Below are positions 1 to 10,242 of a stretch of 64,000 bases of DNA, one piece after another. Both the position numbers and the translations under genes were made by a program. Origin of the DNA: Dolomedes plantarius (taxonomy: Eukaryota; Arthropoda; Arachnida; Araneae; Dolomedidae); assembly GCA_907164885.2 (NCBI GenBank), contig OU015496.1, positions 181,316,128 to 181,380,127 on the forward strand. The letters are read 5' to 3'. The stretch's first letter is position 1; every line of letters starts with the position of its first letter. The notes beneath the pieces were generated by a model. It was given only the letters and a program-made list of their open reading frames with translations, was not told where the DNA came from and did no database searches.

Positions 1-207
1 CTAGCGTGCTCTCAAGCTATATCATGATTCCTCAATTTTTTCTCCCAATGCGGAAGGCACCTGACTTCTATTGACATTCGCCCAACAACAACACTAAATC
101 TTGTTGTCTACTTTACTATGCGAGCATCATTTAGGTGAGCCAACATTGCACCCAAATAAGGTGACAACATGAGAACGTCCTAGCCTTACTTGGGATTGGA
201 ACCCAAG

Positions 208-573
208 TCAACAATTGCCCGAAATAGTGAATTGAAATTTAGTAACAAAATTCTCATTCATAAATCTTTCTTAAGACCCTTACTTACGTATGTTGGGCCA
301 GTTTGGTCATATGCAGCAGATTCCAACATTAAATTTCTGGCTGTTGCTCAAAACATGACTCTTCGGCAAATCACTAACTCCCCATGGTATTTTCGCAATG
401 TTGATATTTATAGGGAGATAAATCTCCCCACTATTCAAAACTATCTTTAAAATCTTGCTATTAACTTCCATAAAGATTTACTAAATGATGTTATTAAAAA
501 TCTTGCCTATTACAACCCTGCTGACCATGCTAACAAGAAACGGCCCTATGCCATTCTTGCTCGTAACTTTTAA
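208..573 (+). pseudogene. Jockey-like LINE reverse transcriptase, C-terminal fragment
   Basis: The frame reads the thumb end of a Jockey-type non-LTR reverse transcriptase: FLRPLLTYVGPVW, then an AQNMTLRQI block and an LPTIQNYL block. It closes with RPYAILARNF and a stop at 571-573. One in-frame TAA (448-450) stands where the minus-strand copy at 20.7-21.4 kb has CAA (Q), so this copy is dead. It lacks the catalytic palm and begins abruptly near 208, as expected for a 5'-truncated insertion from target-primed reverse transcription. The family assignment rests on my recognition of these blocks and on the match to the second copy in this window. Confidence 0.75.
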
Positions 574-800
574 TTGTTTGTCCTGTTCTTTGTTCGGCCA
601 GTGTCTTTTTCCCCCGTGTTTTACCTTTACGTGTACTACAGAAGCTTTTTGTTTACCCCACTTCCTATTTTCCTTCCTACTTTCGTTTTTTACTGATCAC
701 TAAAGTTTTATGCATTGCTGTATCATCCTACAGTGGAGGGCCCGGCCCGTGTACTGTAGTTACCACTACTCTTCCTGAAGCTCCTGAAGTCCAAGTCTAC
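574..800 (+). repeat. 3' UTR of the Jockey-like LINE
   Basis: This matches, in reverse complement, the stretch downstream of the minus-strand copy (about 20370-20725). Shared landmarks are the GCATTGCTGTATCATCCTAC block, the GGGCCCGGCCC palindrome and a CTCTTCCTGAAG block. It shows that both coding fragments belong to one LINE family. The exact 3' end and any target duplication are not clear. Confidence 0.7.
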
Positions 801-2646
801 TGCATGGAAGTTAAAGACACTAAACACTATATCATGAGGGCATTAGTAGGTATTATCGCTCTATATGCACCGAATAGTGTTAAACAGGTATAAAAAAATC
901 CGCTTTTATTTTCATGAAAAATCAAAGCATTTCAATGTAAATTCAGCATATTTCGACATAACATTTAAATCCAACAGTCAGAATGTTTTGATGTGATAAT
1001 TGATATTTAAATCCAGTTTCTGTATTAAAGATTTCTAATGTTAAACCTCTGAGAAAATGTACTGAAAAATATTTTAAGTAAATTTTGTTTTCAACATGTA
1101 AAAGGGCTGTCATATAATCAGATAACAGTTGTTAATATAAAAGATTTCAAAATCCTCTTTGTTATGTAATTATTCTTAATTTTTACCATTATTATTTCTT
1201 CAAAATCTGACACTTTTCTTGGTTTGAAAAAATTAACGAAAGAATAAAAATAGCTCATTATTAATTTCTCTCGACCTAAAAAACAAGTAAAGTGCGAAGC
1301 GAAACTGGCTTGTTTAAAAGAAAAAAGTTTAAACTTCTGAAAGCTCTTATTTTGCCATCTTTATCATTTGTAAATGTTGTTATTATTAAAAATTTCAGTT
1401 TCTTAGAAGGAACTCGCCAATTACACCAGCATAATTAGCCTCTGGATAAAGCGTTGAATTCCCTCATTTTTCTAATTATATTTAATTTGTTGTTCTTTAG
1501 TTTAATTCCCGTTGGTGGGGAATGCGTTTCTTAAACTTTTAGCAACGACAATAAATGTTCGTTTTTTGATATACGCACATCATAATCCAATTTCGAATAA
1601 TCGTTTGATCATTTAATAAATAAAATAAAATATCAAATAAACTCCTGGATTAAAGAATACAGAAGAATTTTTTTTCAAGAAATTGGATTAGAATTTTTTC
1701 AAATAATTATTTGTTATTTTTGCCTATAGCATTCCATATACAATAGGCCTATAGCATTCCGTAGTTTGAGTATCCCTGCTCTAGAAGCACACTGAGAAAT
1801 TTTCATCGAGGGCTCTTGACGCGCTTGGTAATAGCTTTGCATCCACGGGCTAGATTTATTTTAGTGTTATTTTTCACATAAAACGCATAAAAATTTACCC
1901 TGGTAACCATGATTTTGTAAACTCTATCACTTTTATAATTTCTCATTAAACTTTTACTGTATTTTTTTTTGGCTGATTTTCAAAGAGAAATCATAATAAG
2001 TACTTGCAATGTGTTTCTTATTTGTAATATGTTTAATTAGTTTCTTGGTAAAGAATTATAAATCATTAACAAAAGTGTTTTAGCTTGATCAGTATGTAAA
2101 GAAATATTGGTGTGAACTTATCCCAAATAATTTAAAAACATTTTTAGAAAAAGATTATTTAATTTTCACCATTTCAAAGCGTTTCCCCTCATGTTCTCAT
2201 TTTCCCAGACTATATTATGGCACATCTAAGTCTGACGGAAATCTATGGAAATTATGATTTCGATGAATAAATAATGTGCAGGATAAAAATTGTTCAAATT
2301 ATGAACAAATTCATTGCAAAAGCGTGGACTTGAAAATGATTCACCTACGTTTTAAAACAGCAATTCTGTTTTAAAACGGCAATTCTTTTCTTCGGTAATT
2401 CACTCATGTATTTAAATGAAATCTTATCTAGCTTTTTTTTTCTTTTTCATCACCAAAACTATACTTCATATAAAACTAACTTCAAAATACTTTTAAAGCT
2501 TTCAAAGAAAACCGACGCTACCATTTAAAGCTAATTAAAACTAAACTTTCCGAAAGATTACTTTTATGAGTAAAATTGGTTACATTTTCTCCCGCACTGC
2601 AGTACAGTTACTTTTCAAGCAGTGAAACGTTTAAGGATTCACATAT
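801..2646. other. AT-rich non-coding stretch
   Basis: I see no coding region. Open frames are short and low complexity. The only structured signal is a hAT-like terminus near 1752-1786, listed separately. The stretch ends at the N gap. Confidence 0.6.
1752..1786 (-). repeat. hAT-type terminus with 8-bp target-site candidate
   Basis: Read on the minus strand the end is CAGGGATACTCAAACTACGG, a CAGGG-type hAT terminus. It is followed outward by CTCTAGAA (1779-1786), which fits the classic hAT target preference nTCTAGAn. The element body would lie to the left, but I could not find its other end, so this may be a solo or decayed end. Confidence 0.4.
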
Positions 2647-2746
2647 NNNNNNNNNNNNNNNNNNNNNNNNNNNNNNNNNNNNNNNNNNNNNNNNNNNNNN
2701 NNNNNNNNNNNNNNNNNNNNNNNNNNNNNNNNNNNNNNNNNNNNNN
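2647..2746. other. Assembly gap (100 N)
   Basis: A run of exactly 100 Ns, the usual placeholder for a scaffold join of unknown size. It falls at the edge of an inverted repeat, which may be why the assembly broke here. Confidence 0.98.
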
Positions 2747-2985
2747 AAAAAAGAACAAAATAAGGTACGTACATGTTTATTGTTTTCTTATAAAGACAAT
2801 TTAAAACAGTTTTACAACAAACAAATTTAAACATTAAATGACTTCCCCATAAGCCAGTAGAGGGCGCGACAACATTTTGCAAGAAAAATTTACTAATTGC
2901 GTCAGTCTGCAAATGGTTACCGTACAGGAAAAAGAAAGTGCGTTTTGTGGTTCCATAAAAGCAAATCTGTTGTAGCTCTCTCTTT
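2747..2985 (-). repeat. Inverted-repeat arm A
   Basis: Its reverse complement matches 3469-3690 at moderate to high identity. Shared blocks include CCATTTGCAGACTGACGCAA, the poly-T region and AAGAAAACAATAAACATGTA. The outer end of the arm runs into the N gap, so its terminus is not visible. No convincing protein is encoded. Confidence 0.75.
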
Positions 2986-2995
2986 TTTTTTTTTT

Positions 2996-3042
2996 TTTGA
3001 CAAACATGACATGCGCTCAATAATTTTAGACCACCCCAGAGT
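2996..3042 (+). repeat. Copy of the repeat terminus found at 3697-3732
   Basis: The block CAAACATGACATGCGCTCAA followed by TAATTTT and CCACCC lies directly beside the head of arm A. It is in the same orientation as the terminus after arm B, so the unit is not a simple hairpin. Confidence 0.55.
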
Positions 3043-3468
3043 GATGCGAATTTGAGAAAAAAGAGATTAAATGAGTTACTGTTAGATTTAGGCTATACCG
3101 CCGGAGTTAACTCCAGTGATTTGTGTCATTCAATCTGAAATGTACTTAACCAAACTAACCATGACATCACAATTGCATGTATTACGTATTTATTTAGTAA
3201 CGTCAGTTTTACGTTATGTAGTAACTGTCTATTTAAACTGTTGTATATTATTTCTTGCATCTCATTGAGAGTTGTTATAAGTGTCATCGTATATCCTACC
3301 GCCGGTTCGGCGTTGACAACTGTTATCACAGGTTGTATCGTTAATTTAAATTCTTACGTTGTTTGATAAATTTATGTTCGTTTTATATTCTTCTCTCACT
3401 TTATTAAGCTGCCTCACTTTACACAGAAAAAGCAAATTCTTTAACCCTCCATGATCTAATAGTATCAG

Positions 3469-3732
3469 TTACAACGGATTTGCTTTCAAGAAACCACAAA
3501 ACACACATCACTTACTCCTGTACGGTAGCCATTTGCAGACTGACGCAATAAGTAAATTTTTCTCTCGAAATGTTGCTGCGCCATCTACCGGCTTATGTGG
3601 AAGTTATTAAATGTTTAAAATTTTGCTGAGCAAAACTGTTTTAAGTAGTCTTTCCAAGAAAACAATAAACATGTAAGTATCTCATTTTTTATTTCAAACA
3701 TGAAATGCGCTCAATAATTTTGTATCACCCTG
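3469..3732 (+). repeat. Inverted-repeat arm B ending in a mariner-like terminus
   Basis: This is the partner of arm A in opposite orientation. It continues into a terminus whose reverse complement is CAGGGTGATACAAAATTATT, flanked by TA (3733-3734). CAGGGTG ends next to TA resemble Tc1/mariner-type termini, so a decayed non-autonomous element is plausible. The 3043-3468 interval between the arms shows no gene. Confidence 0.6.
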
Positions 3733-3734
3733 TA

Positions 3735-4490
3735 TATTTAAATAGAAAAAAAATTAACAAAGTTTAATAATTGTTACTTTTAAAAATTTCAGTTTATGTC
3801 AAAGCCTGTTTAAGAATCAAAGCCGAGTGCAAAAATTAAATCTAAAATATATACTTTTATAAATATGAAAATTCTTTATTTTTTCATAATGATAATACTG
3901 TTGCTTCTTTTGTATAAACTAATCAGTTTTAGTCCTACAGGTTAATATACAAGTACAATATTTTTTTTATTGAATGAATGGAAAGTAAGAGTTTATCTAA
4001 AACGGAAATGCATTATTCAAACTGAAGAGCAAAAGTCTCTAGAGTTTCACACTAGAGTCACTAGAGTAAACCATAGCGCAGACGATTAAAACTTTAGCGC
4101 ACATTCTTTTCCGCTGTATTTTGTACTAAATTTTTTCAAAGAAGCACATTTTTTAATTGAGCAATTAATTACATTTGATGAAATGCTAGAAGACATAAAA
4201 GGTTCCAGTGTTTGGTTCCAGAATAATCTAAGAGTCGTATGATGAAGAACAAGGCCCTGTAAAAAAAATCATGCTAGCGGATTTTATCTACAGTTATGCT
4301 GTAAGGATATATTCCTGCCATAAATAATATATCCAGAGTCGGTACCATGCAAGAACAGGCGTCAAAATGAGACAAAGTAAAAATACGAAGTTCTTAACGA
4401 ATAACGAAAAATATTAATACTTTAATCTGATGTATGACGAAATATGTAAAATTACACAAATATAAGCGAATAATCAGGCATTTTTTTTAT
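3735..4490. other. AT-rich non-coding stretch
   Basis: No gene or clear repeat was recognised. Upstream parts of the hAT fragment that follows may be present but too decayed to read. Confidence 0.5.
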
Positions 4491-4499
4491 AGACTGTTG

Positions 4500-4749
4500 A
4501 ATTTGAGAACATGAGAAATAAATTTTGAATAACTATTTCGAAACGTTGTTGTAGCTCTAAGAATTCTGCTACCACAACCTGAAACTGTAGCAGCAGCTGA
4601 GCGCAATTTTTCTAAACTGAAAAATTTAGAGAATTACCTACGAACAATTACCCAAGACAGATTCTACTGAAAAGGCAGTATCCAAAACAATTAATTATAG
4701 AGATGCAATCAAGCAATTTGCTTCCATAAAGGCTCGAAGAATGATTTAA
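4500..4749 (+). pseudogene. hAT transposase C-terminal dimerisation domain fragment
   Basis: The frame reads ALRILLPQPETVAAAERNFS, then KLKNLENYLRTITQDRF and a stop, which is the conserved C-terminal dimerisation region of hAT transposases. After the stop the homology resumes in another frame as YRDAIKQFASIKARRMI and a stop, the usual end of the family. The fragment therefore has at least one nonsense change and one frameshift. The catalytic part is absent upstream. The hAT superfamily call is secure; the subfamily is not determined. Confidence 0.8.
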
Positions 4750-5500
4750 TAGTTATTTTTATTACATATCAAATTATATTCAAATTAATTCACATTGTCT
4801 GCTTTTTCAAAGTTTTTTTATAAATAAAATATTTTAGTTAATACATAATTTTCCCAAAATGATCATTATTCTAAAAGTAGACTATTTTTATCATGTTTTT
4901 ATTAACTTGCTTTCTTGTTTGTGTGTTTGTGTGTGTGTTTGTCAAGTACAAATCTTGCAATCGATTTTTAACTAACTTCCCGACTAGATAGACATTTGAA
5001 ACTTTTAGAATAGCTCAGAACACGATGACAGTGCATTTTTTAAATAATTTTATCCAACTTTAAGCAGAATTAAATTAACTTTCAGTTATTTTCAGTTAAT
5101 TTTGTTTTGTAGACTGGTGCAGCCATCTATTGGCCGGAACGGGAACGAAAAGTTATATGCAAATTAACTTCCAATTAATTTCATTTTCTTTCAAGTTGAT
5201 GGGATAATTCATCAAAAAAAATTTTTAAAAAGTATTTATTAATACATAGAATTGTCAAAGTTTATATGATTCAACAGAAAATTTAAAAACATGGTATATA
5301 AAAAGTTCTTTTTATCTTGTAATTATTAATAAAGTTACGTTCATTACTTTGTCTCTTTCGGAAAATTTGAATGGAGCTGTTTTTAAAACTTGCCTCAGGC
5401 GTCACGATAGATCGGACCGGCTCTGAGTATATCAATGGCTCGTACTCCCACTCTGCATGAAAGTGTAGGTAATATATGAGTGGTGTAGGATTAAAACTGG
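4750..5500. other. AT-rich non-coding stretch
   Basis: Nothing recognisable apart from a short imperfect (GT)n run near 4919-4941. Confidence 0.5.
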
Positions 5501-6025
5501 CAATCTTCATTTTTTTTTTTCAAAATTAAGTTAAGGATATATTTACTTAGTATTTCAATTAGTTAAAAACGAAAATTTTTAGAAAGTGGCATACTAATGA
5601 AAAATAATATGGCAATTTTTCAAAATGTAATTTCAAATTTATATTTCGAAAATGCATAAGATATATTTATTTCCTAGCAATCTTCATTTTTTTTCAAAAT
5701 TGAGTTAAGGATATATTTACTTAGTATTTCAATTAGTTAAAAATGAAAATTTTTAGAAAGTGGCATACTAATGAAAAATAATATGGCAATTTTTCAAAAT
5801 GTAATTTCAAATTTATATTTCGAAAATGCATAAGATATATTTATTTCCTAGCAATCTTCATTTTTTTTCAAAATTGAGTTAAGGATATATTTACTTAGTA
5901 TTTCAATTAGTTAAAAATGAAAATTTTTAGAAAGTGGCATACTAATGAAAAATAATATGGCAATTTTTCAAAATGTAATTTCATATTTATATCTTCAAAA
6001 ATGTTTAAGATATAATTCTTTACCC
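5501..6025. repeat. Three-unit tandem repeat, period about 175 bp
   Basis: The block CAATCTTCATTTTTTTT starts units at 5501, 5678 and 5852 (spacings 177 and 174). Units one to three are nearly identical up to about 5990. The third then drifts (ATCTTCAAAAATGTTTAAGA in place of ATTTCGAAAATGCATAAGA). The differences are mostly poly-T length, so the duplications are recent. Confidence 0.93.
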
Positions 6026-7690
6026 CCCAAAAGGTCATAAAAATAGTTCTGATAAAGATTGATAGTTTTGATCCTTCACCACTAGTATACGGGTGACATT
6101 TGTGCTCGAGTGACTATGGGTGACACGCAAGCCCTTTTCAGCTCTGCATATATCTGAATTCCTGACGGCGTTTAATTCATAAAAGCTTACAAATTTTGAG
6201 ATTTGTTGTCAGATCACGTAAAGCCATTCGTTAGTTCATTTTCCTTATAAATATAGGATATAAAATGCAACCTATCCAATTCTCTGCTATCTATTTTACT
6301 ATCTAAAATGTGTCTATTCTGTGGTGTAGCTTTCTTCAACTTAAAAAAAAATAAACGAGAGAAAATTTATTAAAATAAAATCCGAAACCTCCATTCTGAA
6401 CACATTTATAAACCAAGAAAATGGGGTAAAAGTCTTCTTAAAGTTCGAATGTATTTGCCTGAATATAAAAAAAAATGAATACTTTTTCGAACCATTTTTT
6501 ATTCGAAGAGAATGATACGGATGAAGAAAGAGAAATGGCGGTGACTTATGGAAAAATATCCCAAGCTGACAGTCAGTATCCATATATTTCTCTCGCATGC
6601 ATTTCTTTTGTAAATATTTGCGGAGTTTTCAGTGGAAAGTTTGTTTGATCTTGATTGTTTCATTTCAAACCGAGGGAGACTGGGAAATGGCCCTGATTTC
6701 TGGGGTGCAAAATGCAAGGCCCATTTTCTGAAAAATAAATTGTTGTGACGTGCCTATCAGTGATGTATTTATCACAATATATTACTGATCCGTAAGTAAA
6801 ATAGAAAATATAACTACAATCGTATTTTATAATGTTAACTTTGAAAGCCACGAATATTAACTTCTGTGCAGGACGCACAGTATAATAGGTACATTTGAAT
6901 GATGACAAAATTCGTAGAAGTTAAAATCATTTAATAGTCGATGAGATGGTTATTTACAGATGAATACCAAACTAAATATAAAACATAATATCGAGCCAAT
7001 TGCTCCTAACGAAAATAATATACTCGTACATGAATATATACTATCTCCACATCTCTAACCGAGAGTGTGAGATTTACAGATGCCACAGACTGACTGACTG
7101 AGTGACTGTCAGAGACAGACATTAACAAACCTGTTCTTTTATACAATCAAACATTTGCATAAGAAACACGGTCTACAGTTACATACGGCCAAACATGGTC
7201 CTCTAAAATAATAAGTAGTTTCATATGGCAAATACGTAAGAGAATAAAACTATGACGTCATATTTGCAATAGCCGACAATCTGAATACCATCGCATTCTT
7301 GCGATGTTAAAAAGGCTGACACTTCAACCGCATGTTAGGCAGTGACAAGATAAAAGTAAACCATGCGAATATCGCCACGTTAAACAGGCACCGCACAATT
7401 TTCCTATCATTAACATTTCATGTTCTTAAGTGCCACTGCATAGGGCCACTAGGTGGCAAAGAAGAGTCATTCGAATTATTTCATAGCGTTTTGGACAGCT
7501 TTAACAGAATCTGAGTTCCTTACCGTTACCCTTTGAATTGAAACCATTACATGGTATGTAATTTTTCTAGTGTTTGTCAAAAATTGTCATGAGTACAAAT
7601 GTGACACGAAAAAAATTTTAATACGGGAAAACTCTGCATATGTTATTTGCAAAAATCATAAGTATTTATGTTTAACATATTAGAAAATCT
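6026..7690. other. Non-coding stretch
   Basis: No coding homology was recognised on either strand. The open frames of 60-85 codons here are low complexity. Confidence 0.5.
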
Positions 7691-8677
7691 TTAACACTAG
7701 AAAGACGGCTGCCGTCATTTTGACGTTTTCGGACTTACTATTGTGCGCTATGTCTGTATTTATAACCTCAGGCTTCTGAAATTTTATGACTTTTTTCTAA
7801 TTTTACGCGAAATATGCGTGCATATTTCCCAAAAATTAAATTCCCTATAAAAATAATGGATAAAAATTTAAGTACATTAAAAATTTTTCATCCCGAATAC
7901 TTCATTTCAGCCTTTCAAGTTGCATGACATATACGGTCTAATACTTAATGTTGGTTTTTTAGCTCAGTAAACTCACATAACATAAGTTTTTTAACACACT
8001 TGTTTCGATAACACAGTCGCGATAACTCAGTAGTATTTTAACTCACTTAAATCCGCGTTCAAAAGCAGTAGTGGTTTGTTTAACTCACCTCTCACAATAA
8101 CCCACGTGAAGTGGGTTGCAGAACCCACTTATTCCGGCGACTGACCGACTGTTTTGTTCTCTGTTCACTAACATTTACAAAATTATATTCGATAGTAAAG
8201 AGGGGGGAGAAAACGTGTTGTATACCTACTATGACTGAAAGCCATCAATTTGACGTCAATATAGAAAAAAGGCAGAAATCTTTAAAATAATTCCGGAAAA
8301 ATGGTAGTTACTTTTCGTCTCTTCCCCCTTTTGCAAATAACAGAGATATTGGCTCTTCGGAAATATTGGTGTTGAAAAATAAAGACTGCACAAACCATGC
8401 ATATATTTTTCTTTACGGATAGACCATATCAGGTTGTCAGCTCGGCATACCAGCGTAAAAATATATCTAACTAATTTATTATACAGATCATACCTATATT
8501 TCATACCTATATTTCATACCTATATCTGTATATAGGTATGAAACGGTTCAAAGTTTAAAGCATTTAACCATTAAAAAAAGCATTAATATTTTAAATCCTA
8601 GATTTTATTTTTAATCGTCAAAATGACGGCGTCCAGTCTTTTTAGTATGAAATAAATTTCAGAGTTTTTAGTGTTAA
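7691..8677. mobile_element. piggyBac-like non-autonomous element with TTAA sites
   Basis: The left end reads TTAACACTAGAAAGACGG and then a GCCGTCATTTTGACG block. The right end, read inward on the minus strand, is TTAACACTAAAAACTCT, and about 25 bp further in it has the same GCCGTCATTTTGACG block (8608-8632). TTAA lies at both borders (7691-7694 and 8674-8677). TTAA sites plus a CTAGAAAG-type end with a conserved TTTGACG are typical of piggyBac. The roughly 980-bp interior encodes no transposase. It contains a short GTGGGTT/AACCCAC hairpin (8100-8120) and an ATACCTATAT repeat cluster (8490-8540). Confidence 0.65.
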
Positions 8678-9009
8678 CGCTGTACCACTGTGTCCTTTAA
8701 TGGACACGAAAGCAAGGTCATCAAATTCTGCAGGAGGGCTTCATTAATATTAACATCACTTTCTTTGCTTATCATCATTTTCTTAAACTGAGCAAAAACC
8801 AGTATTCATGTTCAATTATACTTTATTTGTTGTTGCTGCATATACTTGCATTAGGTCAAAATGTGTAAACCAAAATGTATTATAAGCATAAAATTGATCA
8901 TTAATATTTAGGGAAACTTCCTTTGTCGTCAACAGTTTTTATCAAACTTAGAAAAGCCCAATACACGCAGTCAATATTATCTTTATTTACTATTGTTTGC
9001 AAACACATT
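8678..9009. other. Non-coding spacer
   Basis: No feature recognised between the piggyBac-like element and the Tc1-like element. Confidence 0.5.
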
Positions 9010-9011
9010 TA

Positions 9012-10239
9012 CGCAGTTCAGTCATATTAATGTGACCACCGCCTACTTTTGACGTCAATGTTAAATAACCAATCGCAGAAGGCACGTGTCATCAGCAAAT
9101 TTGGTGGACATATAAAGTGTGTTGTAGGCATTTGGAAAACATTTCAGTTCTTGTAGTCATGCAGAAACGGAGCTATTTATCCTACGTCCAAAAGGTCATG
9201 ATCATTGGCTTTTGAGCCAAGGGTGGAAGCATTTACGAAACGGCTAATTTTGTAAACTGTTCGCGGGCCGCCGTGGTAAAAGTATACCGTGCATGGCAAT
9301 ATGGCACTATCCAAAAGGCACTATCCCAGCGACGTGGCAAATGTGGTGCACCACGGGCCATAGATGGCAGAGGTGATCGATAGCTGCGGAGATGCGTTCG
9401 GGCGAATATACGTGCAACCGTCGAGCAACTGACCGTCCAGATGAACCAAGGGGCTACCAACAGTGTCTCCACAACGACGGTTCAGCGAACGTTGCTGCGT
9501 ATGGGCCTCCGCAGCAGACGCCTGGTTAATGTACCTATGCTGGCTGCTGTTCATCGGCGACGAAGGCTGGAATTTGCACGCCAGTACCGCAAGTGGACTT
9601 CCACTGAGTGGAGACAGGTGACTTTTTCCGATGAATCACGTTTTATGCTCCATCGGACAGATGCATGTTGGCGTATATGGTGTGACACGTCTGAAAGCAA
9701 ACACCCTGCAACACTTGCCGGAAGGGTCCAAGCTGGAGGAGAGAGCATTATGGGCTGAGGAATGTTTTCGTGGTATTCTCTGGGTTCAGTCATCATTGTG
9801 CAAGACACGATGGATCAACACAAGTATGCATCTATCCTTGCGGACCATGTTCACCCCTACATGCGAATTGTTTTTCCTCAGGATGATGGCATCAACCAGC
9901 AGGACAATGCGACGTGTCATAAAGCTCGCAATGTACGTGCGTGGTACTAAGAGCACCATGATGAGTTTACAGTACTCCCTTGGCCAGCGAATTCCCCAGA
10001 CTTGAACCCAATCGAGAATCTGTGGGACCACCTCGATCGGGTTGTTCGCACCATGGATCCTCACCCGCGTAACCTAGCGCAGCTGGCCGCGGCACTGGAG
10101 TTGGCATGGCTCAACATCCCAGTGAGCACCTTCAGGAACCTAATTGACTCTCTTCCTGCACGTCTCGCAGCGGTCCGCTCTGCGAAAGGTGGTAATTATG
10201 GATTTTGACACGTGGTCAAATTAATGTGACTGGACTGTG
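9012..10239 (+). mobile_element. Tc1-like DD36E transposon, full length, dead
   Basis: Inverted ends start CGCAGTTCAGTCATATTAAT on the left and, on the minus strand of the right end, CACAGTCCAGTCACATTAAT. TA lies immediately outside both (9010-9011 and 10240-10241), the Tc1/mariner target duplication. The element is about 1.23 kb with one long transposase frame on the plus strand. A later hAT-like element sits at its right border, separating the terminus from the original flank, which resumes at 13151. Confidence 0.88.
9159..10208 (+). pseudogene. Tc1-like (DD36E) transposase with four stops
   Basis: A single uninterrupted reading frame of about 349 codons runs from ATG 9159 to TGA 10206. 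It is broken only by in-frame stops at 9213, 9381, 9756 and 9948; I found no frameshift. The N-terminal part carries the helix-turn-helix region (GGSIYETANFVNCSRAAVVK, then GAPRAIDGRG). Catalytic D1 lies in TFSDESRF, D2 in QQDNATCH and the final E in SPDLNPIENLW. By codon count 36 positions separate D2 and E, the spacing of the DD36E (Incomer) group rather than canonical DD34E. The stop at 9756 replaces the usual Trp before GMFSW. The enzyme would cut and paste the surrounding element at TA sites. Confidence 0.88.
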
Positions 10240-10242
10240 TAT
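10235..10242. repeat. 8-bp target-site duplication, left copy
   Basis: CTGTGTAT directly precedes the TAGGGTGGAGCG terminus and is repeated exactly at 13144-13151. It fits the hAT preference nTnnnnAn. Its first five bases are the last five bases of the Tc1-like element. Confidence 0.88.

Noticed and set aside
2631..3020. 129-codon minus-strand frame running through the N gap
   Set aside because: About a quarter of it is unknown sequence and the rest is an inverted-repeat arm whose other copy is full of stops.
7078..7110. CRISPR-like short repeats (TGACTGACTGACTG) here and at 58575
   Set aside because: These are simple tetranucleotide runs in a eukaryotic sequence; there are no spacers or direct repeats of array type.
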